Positions 35,130 through 44,723 of a stretch of 64,000 nucleotides of DNA are shown here, one piece after another; within the stretch, counting starts at the first letter, position 1; each line of letters begins with the position of its first letter. Below the pieces are notes generated by a model, which made no database searches, was not told the origin of the DNA, and saw only the letters and a list, made by a program, of their open reading frames with translations. The position numbers were made by a program, and so were the translations under genes. Source of the DNA: Azospirillum formosense (lineage in GTDB: Bacteria; Pseudomonadota; Alphaproteobacteria; Azospirillales; Azospirillaceae); NCBI RefSeq assembly GCF_040500525.1, contig NZ_CP159403.1, forward strand, positions 387,001 through 451,000, in the 5' to 3' direction.

Positions 35130-36833
35130 TCAAACGACCTTCACCTGATAGTGCGACTTCGTTTCCGTGTCGGTCAGGTGCACGGCGCAGGCCAGGCACG
35201 GGTCGAAGCTGTGCAGGGTGCGGATGATCTCCAGCGGCTGGTCGGCCACCGCCACCGGGTTGTCGATCAGGGCCGCCTCGTAGGCCGAGATGTTCCCGTC
35301 CTCGTCGCGCGGGCCGGCGTTCCAGGTGGTCGGCACGACCGCCTGGTAGTTCTTGATCTTGCCGTTCTCAATCACGACCCAGTGCGAGAGCATGCCGCGC
35401 GGCGCCTCGTGGAAGCCGAAGCCGCGGATCTCGCCCTTCGGGAACACCGGCTTGTTGAAGGTCTTGGTGTCGCCCTTCGCGATGTTCTCCATCAGCAGTT
35501 TCCACTGGTTCTGCAACTCCTCGTGCAGGACCACGCAGCGCACCGCGCGGGCGGCGTGGCGGCCGATGGTGGAGTGCAGCGCGTCGACGCCCACCTTGCT
35601 GCCGAGATGGCCCGACACCGCGTCGAGCACCGCGTTGACCCAGAACTGCGTGCGCTGGTGGCCCGAGGCGTACATGCCGAGCACGTTGGCCAGCGGGCCG
35701 ACCTGGGCGCGCTTGTCGTAGAAGGTCGGCGACTTGATCCAGCTGTACTTGCCGTCGTCCTGCCAGTCGGTGAAGTTCGGGATCGTCTCGCCGTCGTAGG
35801 GGTGCAGGGGACCCTTGCCGCCCTGGTACCAGGAGTGCTTCACGCTCTCCTTCACGCCCTTCTCGAAGTACGGGTCGTGGAAGTCCTTGATCGGGGTGAA
35901 CTTGGTGAGGTCGCCGCCGTCGATGTAGCCGGCGGGCAGGGCGAAGGTGGTGCCCTTGGTGTCCAGCGGCATGTCCGGGATGGACAGATAGTTCACCACG
36001 CCGCGGCCATACTGCGTCCAGTCGGCGTAGAAGGCGCCGATGGCCGCCACGTCGGGGATGTAGACCTGGGTGATGAAGTCGCCCACCTCGTCGATCAGCT
36101 GCTTGATGTACATCAGCTTTTCGAGGGTCAGGGTGGACTGGCTGTCCATGTTGATCGGGTTGGTGACGCCGCCGACCGCCATGTTCTGGATGTGCGGGGT
36201 CTTGGAGCCGAGGATCGCCACCACCTTGTTCATGCGCCGCTGGTAGTCGAGCGCCTGGAGGTAGTGGGAGGCGGCCATCAGGTTGGCTTCCGGCGTCAGC
36301 TTCATCGCCGGATGGCCCCAGTAGCCCGAGCCGAAGATGCCGAGCTGGCCGGAGTTGATGAAGGCCTGCAGCTTCTTCTGGGCGGTGGCGAACTCCTGCG
36401 TGCTGTTCCGCGGCCAGCCGGAGATCGACTGGGCCAGCTTCGCGGTCGCCGCCGGGTCGGCCTTCAGCGCCGACACGATGTCCACGAAGTCGAGCGCCGA
36501 CAGGTGGTAGAAATGGACGATGTGATCGTGGACGTTGTGGGCGCCCTGGATCATGTTGCGGATGTACTGAGCGTTGAGCGGCACCTCCAGCTTCAGCGCG
36601 TTCTCCACCGCGCGGACGGAGGTGATGGCGTGCACGGTGGTGCAGACGCCGCAGATGCGCTGGGCGAAGACCCAGGCGTCGCGCGGGTCCTTGCCCTGAA
36701 GGATCAGTTCGATGCCGCGCCACATCTGGCCCGACGCCCAGGCCTTGGTGACCTTGCCGCCGTCCACTTCGCAATCGACCCGCAGGTGACCCTCGATGCG
36801 GGTGACCGGATCAACAACAACTCGCTGAGCCAT
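35130..36833 (-). CDS. hybC: [NiFe] hydrogenase large subunit
   Basis: 567 residues. Carries the Ni-Fe(CN)2CO active site that splits hydrogen. The four ligand cysteines are present: Cys61 and Cys64 in AQRICGVCTTVHA and Cys546 and Cys549 in SFDPCLACAVH. Fifteen residues after His552 form the tail that HupD removes. The N-terminus RVVVDPVTRIEGHLRVD is the L0 motif. The whole sequence looks like the Hyd-2 (HybC, group 1c) type, as do its neighbours hybB, hybA and hybO. It starts 18 bp after hybB. Confidence 0.97.
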   Translation of the reverse strand: MAQRVVVDPVTRIEGHLRVDCEVDGGKVTKAWASGQMWRGIELILQGKDPRDAWVFAQRICGVCTTVHAITSVRAVENALKLEVPLNAQYIRNMIQGAHNVHDHIVHFYHLSALDFVDIVSALKADPAATAKLAQSISGWPRNSTQEFATAQKKLQAFINSGQLGIFGSGYWGHPAMKLTPEANLMAASHYLQALDYQRRMNKVVAILGSKTPHIQNMAVGGVTNPINMDSQSTLTLEKLMYIKQLIDEVGDFITQVYIPDVAAIGAFYADWTQYGRGVVNYLSIPDMPLDTKGTTFALPAGYIDGGDLTKFTPIKDFHDPYFEKGVKESVKHSWYQGGKGPLHPYDGETIPNFTDWQDDGKYSWIKSPTFYDKRAQVGPLANVLGMYASGHQRTQFWVNAVLDAVSGHLGSKVGVDALHSTIGRHAARAVRCVVLHEELQNQWKLLMENIAKGDTKTFNKPVFPKGEIRGFGFHEAPRGMLSHWVVIENGKIKNYQAVVPTTWNAGPRDEDGNISAYEAALIDNPVAVADQPLEIIRTLHSFDPCLACAVHLTDTETKSHYQVKVV

Positions 36834-36851
36834 AATGAAACTCTCCTAAAC

Positions 36852-38006
36852 TCAGCCGTGCTCGGGATGGACGGCGTGCATGACGGGCAGCTTCTTCACG
36901 AAGAGGAGATACAGCGCGATCTCCAGCGCGAAGACGCCGACGGTGACCATGATTTCCTTGACCGAGGGGAAGTAGTGCCAAGGACCGACCGCCGGCGTGA
37001 AGCCGATGAGATAGACGTTCAGGCGGTAGAGGATGCCCGCCGCCAGCAGGAGCGAGGCCGACAGGAACAGCGCCCGCGACCGGTTGCGGTTGGCCTTGGG
37101 GATCAGCAGCGCGAGGCCGGAGATCATCAGGACCATCTCCGCGACGAACCAACCGGACTGCGGGCCGCCGAAGATCTGGCCGATCTGGCCGCGCACGATC
37201 AGGTCGACGAAGCGCAGCGCGACGAACAGCGAGGCGACGACCAGCATCAGCCCCGCCAGCTTCGACAGCACCGGCGTCTCCATCGGGCGGCGGAAGTTCA
37301 GCGAGGCCATCACCGATTCCCACACCACGATGGCGAAGCCCATCAGGATGGCGGTCAGCAGGAAGAAGACCGGGAGCATCTGCGACTGCCACAGCGGCGA
37401 CAGCTTGTGCCCGACGATGACCATCATGGTGCCCAGCGACGACTGGTGCATCGTCGGCAGCAGGACGCCCAGCGCGATGAAGACCCACAGCACCTTGTTC
37501 AGCTTGGCGCGCAGCCCCTCGATGCCGAAGCGCTCCAGGAAGGCGGGGGCGAACTCCACCACCAGCACCAGCGTGTAGGTCGCCACGCACAGGCCGACCT
37601 CCAGCATCACGGAGTTGGGCTGCGCGTACCACGGCAGCATCATGTGGTAGAAGTTCCAGTAGCGGCCGAGGTCGACCAGCACCGCCAGACCGGCGAGTCC
37701 GTAGCCGAACAGGCTGGCCAGCACCGCCGGGCGGACCAGCGGGTGGTACTCGCCGCGGTTCAGGATGTAGCAGAGCAGCGCGATGATGTAGCCGGCGCAG
37801 CCGAAGGCCGAGCCGATCACCACGTCGATGGCCACCCAGATGCCCCAGGGATAGCCGTCGTTCAGGTTCGACGCGGCGGCCAGACCCTGGGTGTAGCGCT
37901 GGAACAGGATGACTCCGGCGACGGCGACCAGCGCGGCGCAGATCAGGAAGGGAAGGGTGAGGACCCGGCCGCCGAGCGGCTGATGCTCATGAGCTTGCGA
38001 CGACAT
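36852..38006 (-). CDS. hybB: hydrogenase membrane subunit HybB (NrfD/PsrC family)
   Basis: 384 residues with nine or ten predicted membrane helices and no cytochrome b histidine pattern. Motifs: NDGYPWGIWVAIDVVIGSA near the start, LGRYWNFYHMMLP and MHQSSLGTMMVIVGHKLSPL. HybB passes electrons from the small subunit and HybA to the quinone pool and may couple this to proton movement. It replaces the HupC-type cytochrome b of other uptake hydrogenases. It starts 12 bp after hybA. Confidence 0.95.
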   Translation of the reverse strand: MSSQAHEHQPLGGRVLTLPFLICAALVAVAGVILFQRYTQGLAAASNLNDGYPWGIWVAIDVVIGSAFGCAGYIIALLCYILNRGEYHPLVRPAVLASLFGYGLAGLAVLVDLGRYWNFYHMMLPWYAQPNSVMLEVGLCVATYTLVLVVEFAPAFLERFGIEGLRAKLNKVLWVFIALGVLLPTMHQSSLGTMMVIVGHKLSPLWQSQMLPVFFLLTAILMGFAIVVWESVMASLNFRRPMETPVLSKLAGLMLVVASLFVALRFVDLIVRGQIGQIFGGPQSGWFVAEMVLMISGLALLIPKANRNRSRALFLSASLLLAAGILYRLNVYLIGFTPAVGPWHYFPSVKEIMVTVGVFALEIALYLLFVKKLPVMHAVHPEHG

Positions 38007-38018
38007 GGCGTGGCCCCC

Positions 38019-39089
38019 TCACTCGTCGGTGTGGTTCTTGGTGTTGCGGTGCGCCAGATAGGCGAGACCGGCGAACACCGTGGCGGGGGCGATCATGCCC
38101 GCGTAGAGCGTGTGCTGGATGCCTTCCGACAGGGTCGGATAGCCGTTCTCCGGCACGTTGGTGGGCAGGTTCAGCTTGTCGAACGGCACGGCGGACACCG
38201 CGAGGCACTGGGTGCCGCCCAGCTCCTTCTCGCCGTAGATGTGCGGCAGGTAGGCCGCCTCCACGAGCTTCTCATGGCCGTCGCGCGGCCCGCCGACCTT
38301 GCCGGCGATGTCGCCGCGCGGGAAGTGCGCGTATTCGCCCACCTTCAGCGCGGTGCGGCGTTTGGCCTCCGCCTTGAGGTCCTCCGTGCGGCCGAACAGG
38401 GTCGCCCCGGTGGGGCAGACGTCGGCGCAGCCCGGAAGCTCGTTCTTGGCGAGTTGCTGCTTGCACAGCTGGCACTTCTTGATCTCGCCGAAGGCGTCGT
38501 TGTAGTCGTACTTCGGCACGCCGAACGGGCAGGACAGCACGCAGTAGCGGCAGCCGATGCAGGCGCTCGGGTCGTGGTTGACGATGCCGGTCTTCGCGTC
38601 CTTGGTCATCGCCGACACCGGGCAGACCGACACGCAGGACGGATCGGCGCAGTGCAGGCACTGCCGCTTGATGAAGGCGAAGCCGTTCTCCGCCGCGTCC
38701 TTGGTGGCGCCGGTGCCGTGGCTGTAGGCCTTGATGACGTTCAGCGTCCTGGCCGACAGCTCCACCGGGCTGTCGTAGATCGGCTTGTCGCCGCCCCCGG
38801 CGTTCCAGCCCTGCTGGGCCGGGCCGACGTCGGGCGGCATGTGGTTGACCTCCTTGCAGGCGGTCACGCAGGCCTTGCAGCCGATGCACAGCGTGCTGTC
38901 GTAGAGCAGGCCGACCGCGTCGGGCGGCAGCGGCTTGGGCGGGCGGACCAGCGCGTTGGCCGCCGGCGGGGCGGCGACCACGGTGGTGCAGGCCGCTGCG
39001 GCGGCGGCCGCGCTGCCCTTGACCGCGTTCCGCAGGAAGCCGCGCCGCGAGACCGATGTCCTGTTTTTCGACATCATGTTTTTGGACAT
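38019..39089 (-). CDS. hybA: hydrogenase iron-sulfur subunit HybA
   Basis: 356 residues. Tat signal with SRRGFLRN (Arg15-Arg16), then four [4Fe-4S] cluster motifs of the ferredoxin type: CIGCKACVTACKEVN, CLHCADPSCVSVCP, CIGCRYCVLSCPFG and CQLCKQQ...CADVCPTGA. A C-terminal hydrophobic helix (about 330-348, LYAGMIAPATVFAGLAYLA) anchors it to the periplasmic face. It moves electrons from the small subunit to HybB. The ATG has GAGGTGA six bases upstream; gap to hybO 9 bp. Confidence 0.96.
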   Translation of the reverse strand: MSKNMMSKNRTSVSRRGFLRNAVKGSAAAAAAACTTVVAAPPAANALVRPPKPLPPDAVGLLYDSTLCIGCKACVTACKEVNHMPPDVGPAQQGWNAGGGDKPIYDSPVELSARTLNVIKAYSHGTGATKDAAENGFAFIKRQCLHCADPSCVSVCPVSAMTKDAKTGIVNHDPSACIGCRYCVLSCPFGVPKYDYNDAFGEIKKCQLCKQQLAKNELPGCADVCPTGATLFGRTEDLKAEAKRRTALKVGEYAHFPRGDIAGKVGGPRDGHEKLVEAAYLPHIYGEKELGGTQCLAVSAVPFDKLNLPTNVPENGYPTLSEGIQHTLYAGMIAPATVFAGLAYLAHRNTKNHTDE

Positions 39090-39098
39090 GGCGTCACC

Positions 39099-40262
39099 TC
39101 ACTCGGCGGCGGTTGAGGAGGATTCGGTCTTCGCGTCCTGCTTGCCGAGCCGGCTGGAGATGACGGCACCGGCGCCGACCGCCGCGCCGGCGATGCCGGC
39201 GACCACCGCCGCGGCCCCGGCGGACATGCCCTCGCCCTTGTCCACGGCGACCGCCGGGTAGCTGTTGGGCGGCGCCACCGACTTCAGCGAGGCCAGCTCA
39301 TGGATGCCCTTGGTGAAGCCGACGCCCTTCTCGGTGCAGCCGAAGCAGGGATGGCCGGTGCCGACCGGCCAGGTGCCCTGGCCGACGTCGTTGAAGCCGA
39401 CGGACGGACAGTTCGCGTAGGTCTCCGGACCCTTGCAGCCGAGCTTGTAGAGACAGTAGCCCTGGCGGTGGCCGTAGTCGCCGAACTCCATGGCGAAGCG
39501 CCCGGCGTCGAAATGCGGGCGGCGCTCGCAGTTCTCGTGGATCAGGCGGCCGTAGGCGAACTTCGGGCGCATCTTGTCGTCCAGCTCCGGCAGCTTGCCG
39601 AAGGCGACGAAATGCAGGACCAGCGAGAGGAAGTTGTAGGGGTTCGGCGGGCAACCGGGGACGGAGACGACCGGCTTGTCCTTGATGATCTCGTTCAGGC
39701 CGACGGCGCCCGTCGGGTTGACGCCGGTCGACGGCCAGCCGCCCCAAGAGGAGCAGGAGCCCATGGAGATGACCGCGGCGGCACCCTTGGCGCACTCCAG
39801 CACGGCGTCCTTGTAGGTTTTGCCGGCGACCATGCAGTAGACGCCCCCGTCCTTCGTCGGGATGGAGCCGTCGGTGACCATCAGGTACTTGCCCCAATTG
39901 TCCTTCATCGCCTGCTGCTTCCAGTTCTCGGCCTGGTGGCCGGAGCCGGTCATCAGCGTCTCGTTGTAGTCGAGCGAGATGGTGTCGAGGATCAGCGTCT
40001 CGAGCGACGGGTGGTGGGTGCGCAGCAGCGATTCGGTGCAGCCGGTGCAGGCCTGGCCCGACAGCCAGATCACCGTCGGGCGCGGCGCCGCCACGGCGGC
40101 GTTCGCGATCTTGACGCCGAAGGCGGGGGAGAGGCCCAGCGTGGCGGCCACGCCCGTGCAGTAGGTCAGGAATTCCCGGCGGGACAGGCCGGCCAGCGCA
40201 CCCTCATACTCGTCGAGATCGCCGATGTGCTCGGCGTCGAGATCCACATGTCCGTCGGGCAT
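39099..40262 (-). CDS. hybO: [NiFe] hydrogenase small subunit
   Basis: 387 residues. Twin-arginine signal LSRREFLTYCTG (Arg28-Arg29) exports the folded heterodimer. The iron-sulfur ligands begin with CTGC (Cys72, Cys75) in LSGQACTGCTESLL, with SMGSCSSWGGW, PGCPPNPYNF and the distal-cluster His/Cys set HENCERRPHFDAG and CLYKLGCKGPETYANCP. The C-terminal helix (about 345-365, Ala/Gly-rich) is the membrane anchor. ATG 40262 is preceded by GGGGGAAATC. The open frame upstream of it is not part of the gene. First gene of the hybOABC operon. Confidence 0.96.
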   Translation of the reverse strand: MPDGHVDLDAEHIGDLDEYEGALAGLSRREFLTYCTGVAATLGLSPAFGVKIANAAVAAPRPTVIWLSGQACTGCTESLLRTHHPSLETLILDTISLDYNETLMTGSGHQAENWKQQAMKDNWGKYLMVTDGSIPTKDGGVYCMVAGKTYKDAVLECAKGAAAVISMGSCSSWGGWPSTGVNPTGAVGLNEIIKDKPVVSVPGCPPNPYNFLSLVLHFVAFGKLPELDDKMRPKFAYGRLIHENCERRPHFDAGRFAMEFGDYGHRQGYCLYKLGCKGPETYANCPSVGFNDVGQGTWPVGTGHPCFGCTEKGVGFTKGIHELASLKSVAPPNSYPAVAVDKGEGMSAGAAAVVAGIAGAAVGAGAVISSRLGKQDAKTESSSTAAE

Positions 40263-40429
40263 GATTTCCCCCAAAGACCCTTTTGCATTGATCCGCTGGC
40301 CGCCCGGTTGCCGGACGCCGGATGCGCAGCACGCCACGGCGCGTCCTGGGGAACCCGGAGCGGGAAACCCATGGCGCGGCGTATCCCTATCGATTGTAGG
40401 GGTATTTGGACGCGAAACGCTCGCCGGCA

Positions 40430-40435
40430 TTGCAC
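40430..40435 (-). promoter_or_regulatory. proposed -10 element of the hybOABC promoter
   Basis: TGCAAT on the minus strand matches TATAAT in four of six places and has TG upstream. It lies where a class II FNR promoter expects it, with the anaerobox centre about 41.5 bp upstream of the implied start at 40423. Confidence 0.4.
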
Positions 40436-40457
40436 CAGTTTCGACGCCGCAGCGGCA

Positions 40458-40471
40458 TTGATCTACATCAA
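40458..40471 (-). promoter_or_regulatory. FNR/FixK anaerobox upstream of hybO
   Basis: TTGAT-CTAC-ATCAA is a perfect match to the FNR consensus TTGAT-N4-ATCAA. It lies about 195 bp upstream of the hybO start codon and 120 bp from the chemoreceptor stop codon. It predicts induction of the hydrogenase operon under low oxygen. Confidence 0.75.
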
Positions 40472-40532
40472 ACGGGGTATGTGGAGGGTAAGCTTCGAAC
40501 GCCGTGAGCGCATCAGGGGAAAGGATGCGTCG

Positions 40533-40571
40533 GGAAAAGCCTCCTCCCCGGCATGAAGTCCGGGGAGGAGG
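40533..40571 (-). terminator. terminator of the chemoreceptor gene
   Basis: A perfect 12-bp stem: CCTCCTCCCCGG at 40540-40551 with CCGGGGAGGAGG at 40560-40571, 8-nt loop, followed on the minus strand by GCTTTTCCCG. It lies just past the chemoreceptor stop and insulates the hydrogenase promoter. Confidence 0.85.
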
Positions 40572-40580
40572 GGGAGAGGA

Positions 40581-42272
40581 TCAGACCGCCTTCATCTGGC
40601 GGGTGAAGTCGTCCACGTCGCTCTGCAGGGTGCGCGCGTGGACCGACAGGCCCTTGGCGGCGCTCAGCAGGCCGCCGGCGGCCTCGCCGGTGTGGTCGGC
40701 GGACTGCGACACGCCGGAGATGGTCGAGGAGACCTCCTGCGTGCCGATCGCGGCCTCCTGCACGTTGCGGGCGATCTCCTGGGTGGCGGAGCCCTGCTGC
40801 TCCACCGCGGCGGCGACGTTGGTGCTGATGTCGCTGATCCGCTCGATGGTGCCGACGATGCCGCTGATCGCGCCGACCGCCTGCTGGGTCTCGCTCTGGA
40901 TGGCGACGATCTGGGCGGAAATCTCCTCGGTGGCGCGGGCGGTCTGGTTGGCGAGGCTCTTCACCTCCTGCGCCACCACGGCGAAGCCCTTGCCCGCTTC
41001 GCCGGCGCGGGCGGCCTCGATGGTCGCGTTCAGCGCCAGCAGGTTGGTCTGGCTGGCGATCTCGGTGATGAGGTTGACCACCGCGCCGATCTTCTCCGCC
41101 GCCTGGGCGAGGCCCTGGATGGTGCTGTTGGTGCGCTGGGCCTCCCGCTCCGCCTCGCTGGCGATGCGGGCGGCCTCGCCGATGCGCTGGCTGATCGAGC
41201 CGATGGAGGTGGACAGCTCCTCGGTCGCCGCCGCCACGGTCTGGACGTTGCCGGTGGCCTGCTCCGCCGCGGCGGCGACGGTCGAGCTGCGGCGCGAGGC
41301 GTCGGCGGCGGAATGGGTCAGCGATTCGGCGCTGCTGCGGATGCTGTCGGCCTCGCCGTTCAGGGTGCGGCACAGCCCCTCGATCTTCTGGGTGAAGCCG
41401 TGGGTCAGTGCCTCCAGCCGCTCCTGGCGCTGGCGGCGCACGTCGATCTCGCGGCGCTCCTGCTCGGCCAGATCGTTGGCGCGGCGCAGCCCGTCGCGGA
41501 AGACCAGCACGGCCTCCGCCATGTCGCCGACCTCGTCGCCCTGGCCGGTGCCGGGCACCTCGGCCGCGGTGTTGCCGGCGGCGATGGTCTTCATCGCGGC
41601 GGTCATGCGGGCGATGGGGCGCGCGATCATGTCGCGGGCGACCAGAACGGCCAGCAGGATGCCGAAGAGCACGCCGCCGATGCCGATGGCGAGCATCAGG
41701 GTGGTCCAGTGGCTCCGGGCCGACACCAGCTCGTCGTGCAGACGGTCGATCATGCCGTCCTGATCGGCGCTGAGCGCCTGGATCGCGGCGTTGAGCGCTT
41801 GGCGGTTGCTGCGGTTGGCGTCGTTGTCGCCGTAGGTCCGGGCTTCCGCCGGGCTCTTCTCGCGGGCGAGACGCACCAGCTCCGTGCGGAAGCGGATGAA
41901 CTCCTCGGCCTTGGCCGCCACCGGGGCCAGCGTGGCCTGCCCCTCCGCCGGGGTGAGGCGCTTCAGGGTGCCGAGCCGGTCGCCGAGCGTGTTCAGGCTC
42001 TCCAGGAGGGGCTTGCCGAACTTGTCCACCTCGGCGCGGTCGCGGGCCATGTAGACGCCGCGCGAATCCATCACGACGGCCAGGACGAGTCCGTTGAGCT
42101 GCTCGCCCAGCACCTGCCGGTCCGACGCCCGCTCGATGGCCTCGGACTTGCCGGCCAGATCCTGCATGGCGGCAAGTCCCATCAGGCCGGTCACCGCGGC
42201 GACCGCCGCCTGCAAGCCCACGAGAAGATAGACCTTCGGTCCGATCTTTAGATTCCTAAGCGCTTTCAACAT
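40581..42272 (-). CDS. methyl-accepting chemotaxis protein
   Basis: 563 residues. TM1 (about 13-32, [20 protein letters not shown]), a helical periplasmic sensor (about 33-183), TM2 (about 186-208, [20 protein letters not shown]), a HAMP domain, and the long signalling coiled coil with the hairpin tip [20 protein letters not shown] and [15 protein letters not shown]. The sensor part is of the 4-helix-bundle kind; the ligand is unknown. The start at 42272 (MLKALRN) is favoured by GGGGA eight bases upstream; an ATG five codons earlier lacks a ribosome site. It is next to the hydrogenase operon but in its own unit. Confidence 0.93.
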   Translation of the reverse strand: MLKALRNLKIGPKVYLLVGLQAAVAAVTGLMGLAAMQDLAGKSEAIERASDRQVLGEQLNGLVLAVVMDSRGVYMARDRAEVDKFGKPLLESLNTLGDRLGTLKRLTPAEGQATLAPVAAKAEEFIRFRTELVRLAREKSPAEARTYGDNDANRSNRQALNAAIQALSADQDGMIDRLHDELVSARSHWTTLMLAIGIGGVLFGILLAVLVARDMIARPIARMTAAMKTIAAGNTAAEVPGTGQGDEVGDMAEAVLVFRDGLRRANDLAEQERREIDVRRQRQERLEALTHGFTQKIEGLCRTLNGEADSIRSSAESLTHSAADASRRSSTVAAAAEQATGNVQTVAAATEELSTSIGSISQRIGEAARIASEAEREAQRTNSTIQGLAQAAEKIGAVVNLITEIASQTNLLALNATIEAARAGEAGKGFAVVAQEVKSLANQTARATEEISAQIVAIQSETQQAVGAISGIVGTIERISDISTNVAAAVEQQGSATQEIARNVQEAAIGTQEVSSTISGVSQSADHTGEAAGGLLSAAKGLSVHARTLQSDVDDFTRQMKAV

Positions 42273-42507
42273 GCTGGACGTCCCCATTTCGGCGGTCTTG
42301 GGCCGCCTCTGTGCATGACGATATTGAGGTATCCATTGGTTTCCGAAGCGTTAAATCGTTCTATGACACGTTGCCGCGTCACCATTGGGCCGGTGCTAGA
42401 CAAGGCGCCCATTGTTTTTCGAGCGAACCAATTCCCTCGGGAATACCGAGGGTCCCGGCGTGTTCGTCTTCATAAGGATGCATCGCCTCGGACCGGGCGG
42501 GTGGATC

Positions 42508-42765
42508 ATGAAGCCCATCGCAGCCATCATCGGGAAAGCCGCTCAAGTCGTCCTTGCCGTTTTGCCGCTGGCGCTGGCGGCCTGCGGAGACGACGGCGGG
42601 TCCCGCTGGGTGGGTTACGGCGTGGGCTATGGGGGAGCCGGGCCGGTCTACACGCTGGGCGGCGGCGTTCCCGTTTATCGGCTGGAGCCCCGCACCTACT
42701 GGAACTACCCGGACTACCACGGCAGCGGACCGGTCATCGAACTGGCGGGTCGTCCGGGACCCTGA
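42508..42765 (+). CDS. small lipoprotein of unknown function
   Basis: 85 residues. Signal MKPIAAIIGKAAQVVLAVLP followed by the lipobox LAAC (Cys26) and a mature part rich in Gly, Tyr and Pro (WVGYGVGYGGAGPVYTLGGG, YRLEPRTYWNYPDYHGSGP). No known domain. The start has GGTGGATC just upstream. A 7-bp hairpin (CCCTCGG at 42434-42440 with CCGAGGG at 42446-42452) lies in the leader. Confidence 0.65.
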   Translation: MKPIAAIIGKAAQVVLAVLPLALAACGDDGGSRWVGYGVGYGGAGPVYTLGGGVPVYRLEPRTYWNYPDYHGSGPVIELAGRPGP

Positions 42766-42859
42766 CCGCGCAACGTGACGTTACGGAAAATCCAATTGAA
42801 GGGTCCCCCCCGGCCATTTACCTAAAGAAGAACTGGAACGGGCAGGGCGAGGCGGAGCG

Positions 42860-44569
42860 ATGGCGGTCACCCGGGATGAACTGAAGACGCGCATCGGTCA
42901 GGCCCTGGGCGAGACGAAGGCCGATCTGGTCATCAAAAACACGCGTTTCCTCAACGTCGTCACCGGCGAGACCGCCGCGGGCGACATCGCCCTGTGCGGC
43001 GACCGGATCGTCGGCACCTACGAATCCTACGACGGGACGGAAGAAATCGACGGGTCCGGCCTGACCGTCGTGCCGGGCTTCATCGACACCCATGTCCATT
43101 GCGAATCCACCTGCGTCACGCCGATGGAGTTCGACCGCTGCGTCCTGCCGCGCGGCACCACCACGGCGATCTGCGACCCGCACGAGATCTGCAACGTGCT
43201 GGGCGAGAAGGGGCTTCGCTACTTCCTCGACTGCGCCGAGGGGACGGCGCTGGACCTGCGGGTGCAGCTCTCCTCCTGCGTGCCGGCGACGGAGCTGGAA
43301 ACCTCCGGCGCGCGGCTGGAGGCGGCGGACCTGCTGCGCCACAAGGACCACCCGAAGGTGCTGGGGCTTGCCGAATTCATGAACTTCCCCGGCGTCTTCC
43401 ACAAGGTGGACGGGGTGCTCGACAAGGTGGCCGCCTTCGACGGACGCCACATCGACGGCCACGCCCCGCTGCTCAGCGGGCGGGAGCTGAACGCCTACCT
43501 GTCCTGCGGCATCCGCAACTGCCACGAGACGACCAGCGCCCCGGAGGCGATGGAGAAGCTGCGCAAGGGCATGCAGGTGCTGATCCGCGACGGGTCGGTC
43601 TCGAAGGACGTGCATGCCCTGGCCCCGGTGATCCAGCCGGAGACGTCGCCCTTCCTCGGCTTCTGCACCGACGACCGAAACCCCCTCGACATCGCCGAGG
43701 AGGGGCACATGGACCACCTGATCCGCAGCGCGATCCGGCTCGGCGCGCCGCTGGCCCATGTCTACCGCGCGGCCACATGGTCGGCGGCGCGCGGCTTCGG
43801 TCTGTTCGACCGCGGGCTGATCGCGCCGGGGCAGCGCGCCGACCTCGTGCTGCTGGACGATCTGGAGGAGTGCGCGGTCAACCGGGTCATCCGCAACGGG
43901 CGGGTGGTGACCCCGGAGACCTTTGCCGGGCGTCCGGCGGTCAGCCCGGTGGGGCTGCGCTCCGTCAAGCTCCACCCGGTGACGGCGGAGGATTTCGCGG
44001 TGCCCGCCCGCGGCTCCGTCCAGTCGGTGATCGGGGTCCTGCCCGGAAAGATCATCACCGCCCATCTGCGTCTGGAGGTGCCGGCGAAGGATGGAAAGCT
44101 GGTGGCCGACCCCGACCGTGACATCCTGAAGATCTGCGTCTTCGCCCGCCACGGCACCAACCAGAATGTCGGACGCGGCTTCGCCAGCGGCTTCCAGTTC
44201 CGCGAGGGCGCGCTGGCCTCCTCGGTCGGGCATGACAGCCACAACATCTGCGTGGTCGGCGCGTCGGACGCGGACATGGCCATCGCCGTGAACCGCCTGA
44301 TCGAGCTTCAAGGCGGCTTCGTCGCGGTGCGCAACGGCCAAGTGGTCGGCGAACTGGCCCTGCCGCTGGCCGGGCTGATGAGCCTGGAACCCTTCGAGAC
44401 GGTGGAGCGCCACCTGCGCACTCTGCGCGCCTCGGTGCGGGAGATGGGCTGCCCGCTGGCCGAACCCTTCCTGCAGCTGGCCTTCCTGCCGCTGCCGGTG
44501 ATCCCGCACCTGAAGATCACCGATCGCGGAATGGTGGACGTCGACAAATTCGCGCTGGTCGAAGCGTAG
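42860..44569 (+). CDS. ade: adenine deaminase
   Basis: 569 residues. Converts adenine to hypoxanthine and ammonia in purine salvage. Amidohydrolase metal motif VVPGFIDTHVHCESTCVTP, then TTAICDPHEICNVLG, LGLAEFMNFPGVF, GHAPLLSGRELNAYLSCGI and SCHDSHN-like GHDSHNICVVGASD near the C-terminal domain, which is specific to the Ade family. Length is normal. Single gene; the next gene starts 154 bp later. A short inverted repeat CCGGCA/TGCCGG follows the stop without a T-run. Confidence 0.94.
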   Translation: MAVTRDELKTRIGQALGETKADLVIKNTRFLNVVTGETAAGDIALCGDRIVGTYESYDGTEEIDGSGLTVVPGFIDTHVHCESTCVTPMEFDRCVLPRGTTTAICDPHEICNVLGEKGLRYFLDCAEGTALDLRVQLSSCVPATELETSGARLEAADLLRHKDHPKVLGLAEFMNFPGVFHKVDGVLDKVAAFDGRHIDGHAPLLSGRELNAYLSCGIRNCHETTSAPEAMEKLRKGMQVLIRDGSVSKDVHALAPVIQPETSPFLGFCTDDRNPLDIAEEGHMDHLIRSAIRLGAPLAHVYRAATWSAARGFGLFDRGLIAPGQRADLVLLDDLEECAVNRVIRNGRVVTPETFAGRPAVSPVGLRSVKLHPVTAEDFAVPARGSVQSVIGVLPGKIITAHLRLEVPAKDGKLVADPDRDILKICVFARHGTNQNVGRGFASGFQFREGALASSVGHDSHNICVVGASDADMAIAVNRLIELQGGFVAVRNGQVVGELALPLAGLMSLEPFETVERHLRTLRASVREMGCPLAEPFLQLAFLPLPVIPHLKITDRGMVDVDKFALVEA

Positions 44570-44723
44570 CCCCGGCAATTCCTGCCGGAGGAGTCGGCGG
44601 AACTTGCCGCCCCCTCCGCCAAGCCAACCGCTCAACCCATTGAAAAAACTGGAAAGCCATTTGGCCCGCCGCCTGCAACGGGCTGCCCGACAAACGCGAG
44701 AATGCCGGTCGGAGGGGCGTGCC

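Noticed and set aside
35064..39116. A 1,350-codon open frame antisense to hybC, hybB and hybA
   Set aside because: Its translation is repetitive Arg/His/Asp/Val-rich and it crosses three well-supported genes and their spacers.
25461..40580. Sigma-54 promoter for the hydrogenase operons
   Set aside because: I looked in the gaps upstream of hybO, hupF and hupE for TGGCAC-N5-TTGCA on both strands and saw no acceptable match, so only the FNR/FixK boxes are reported.
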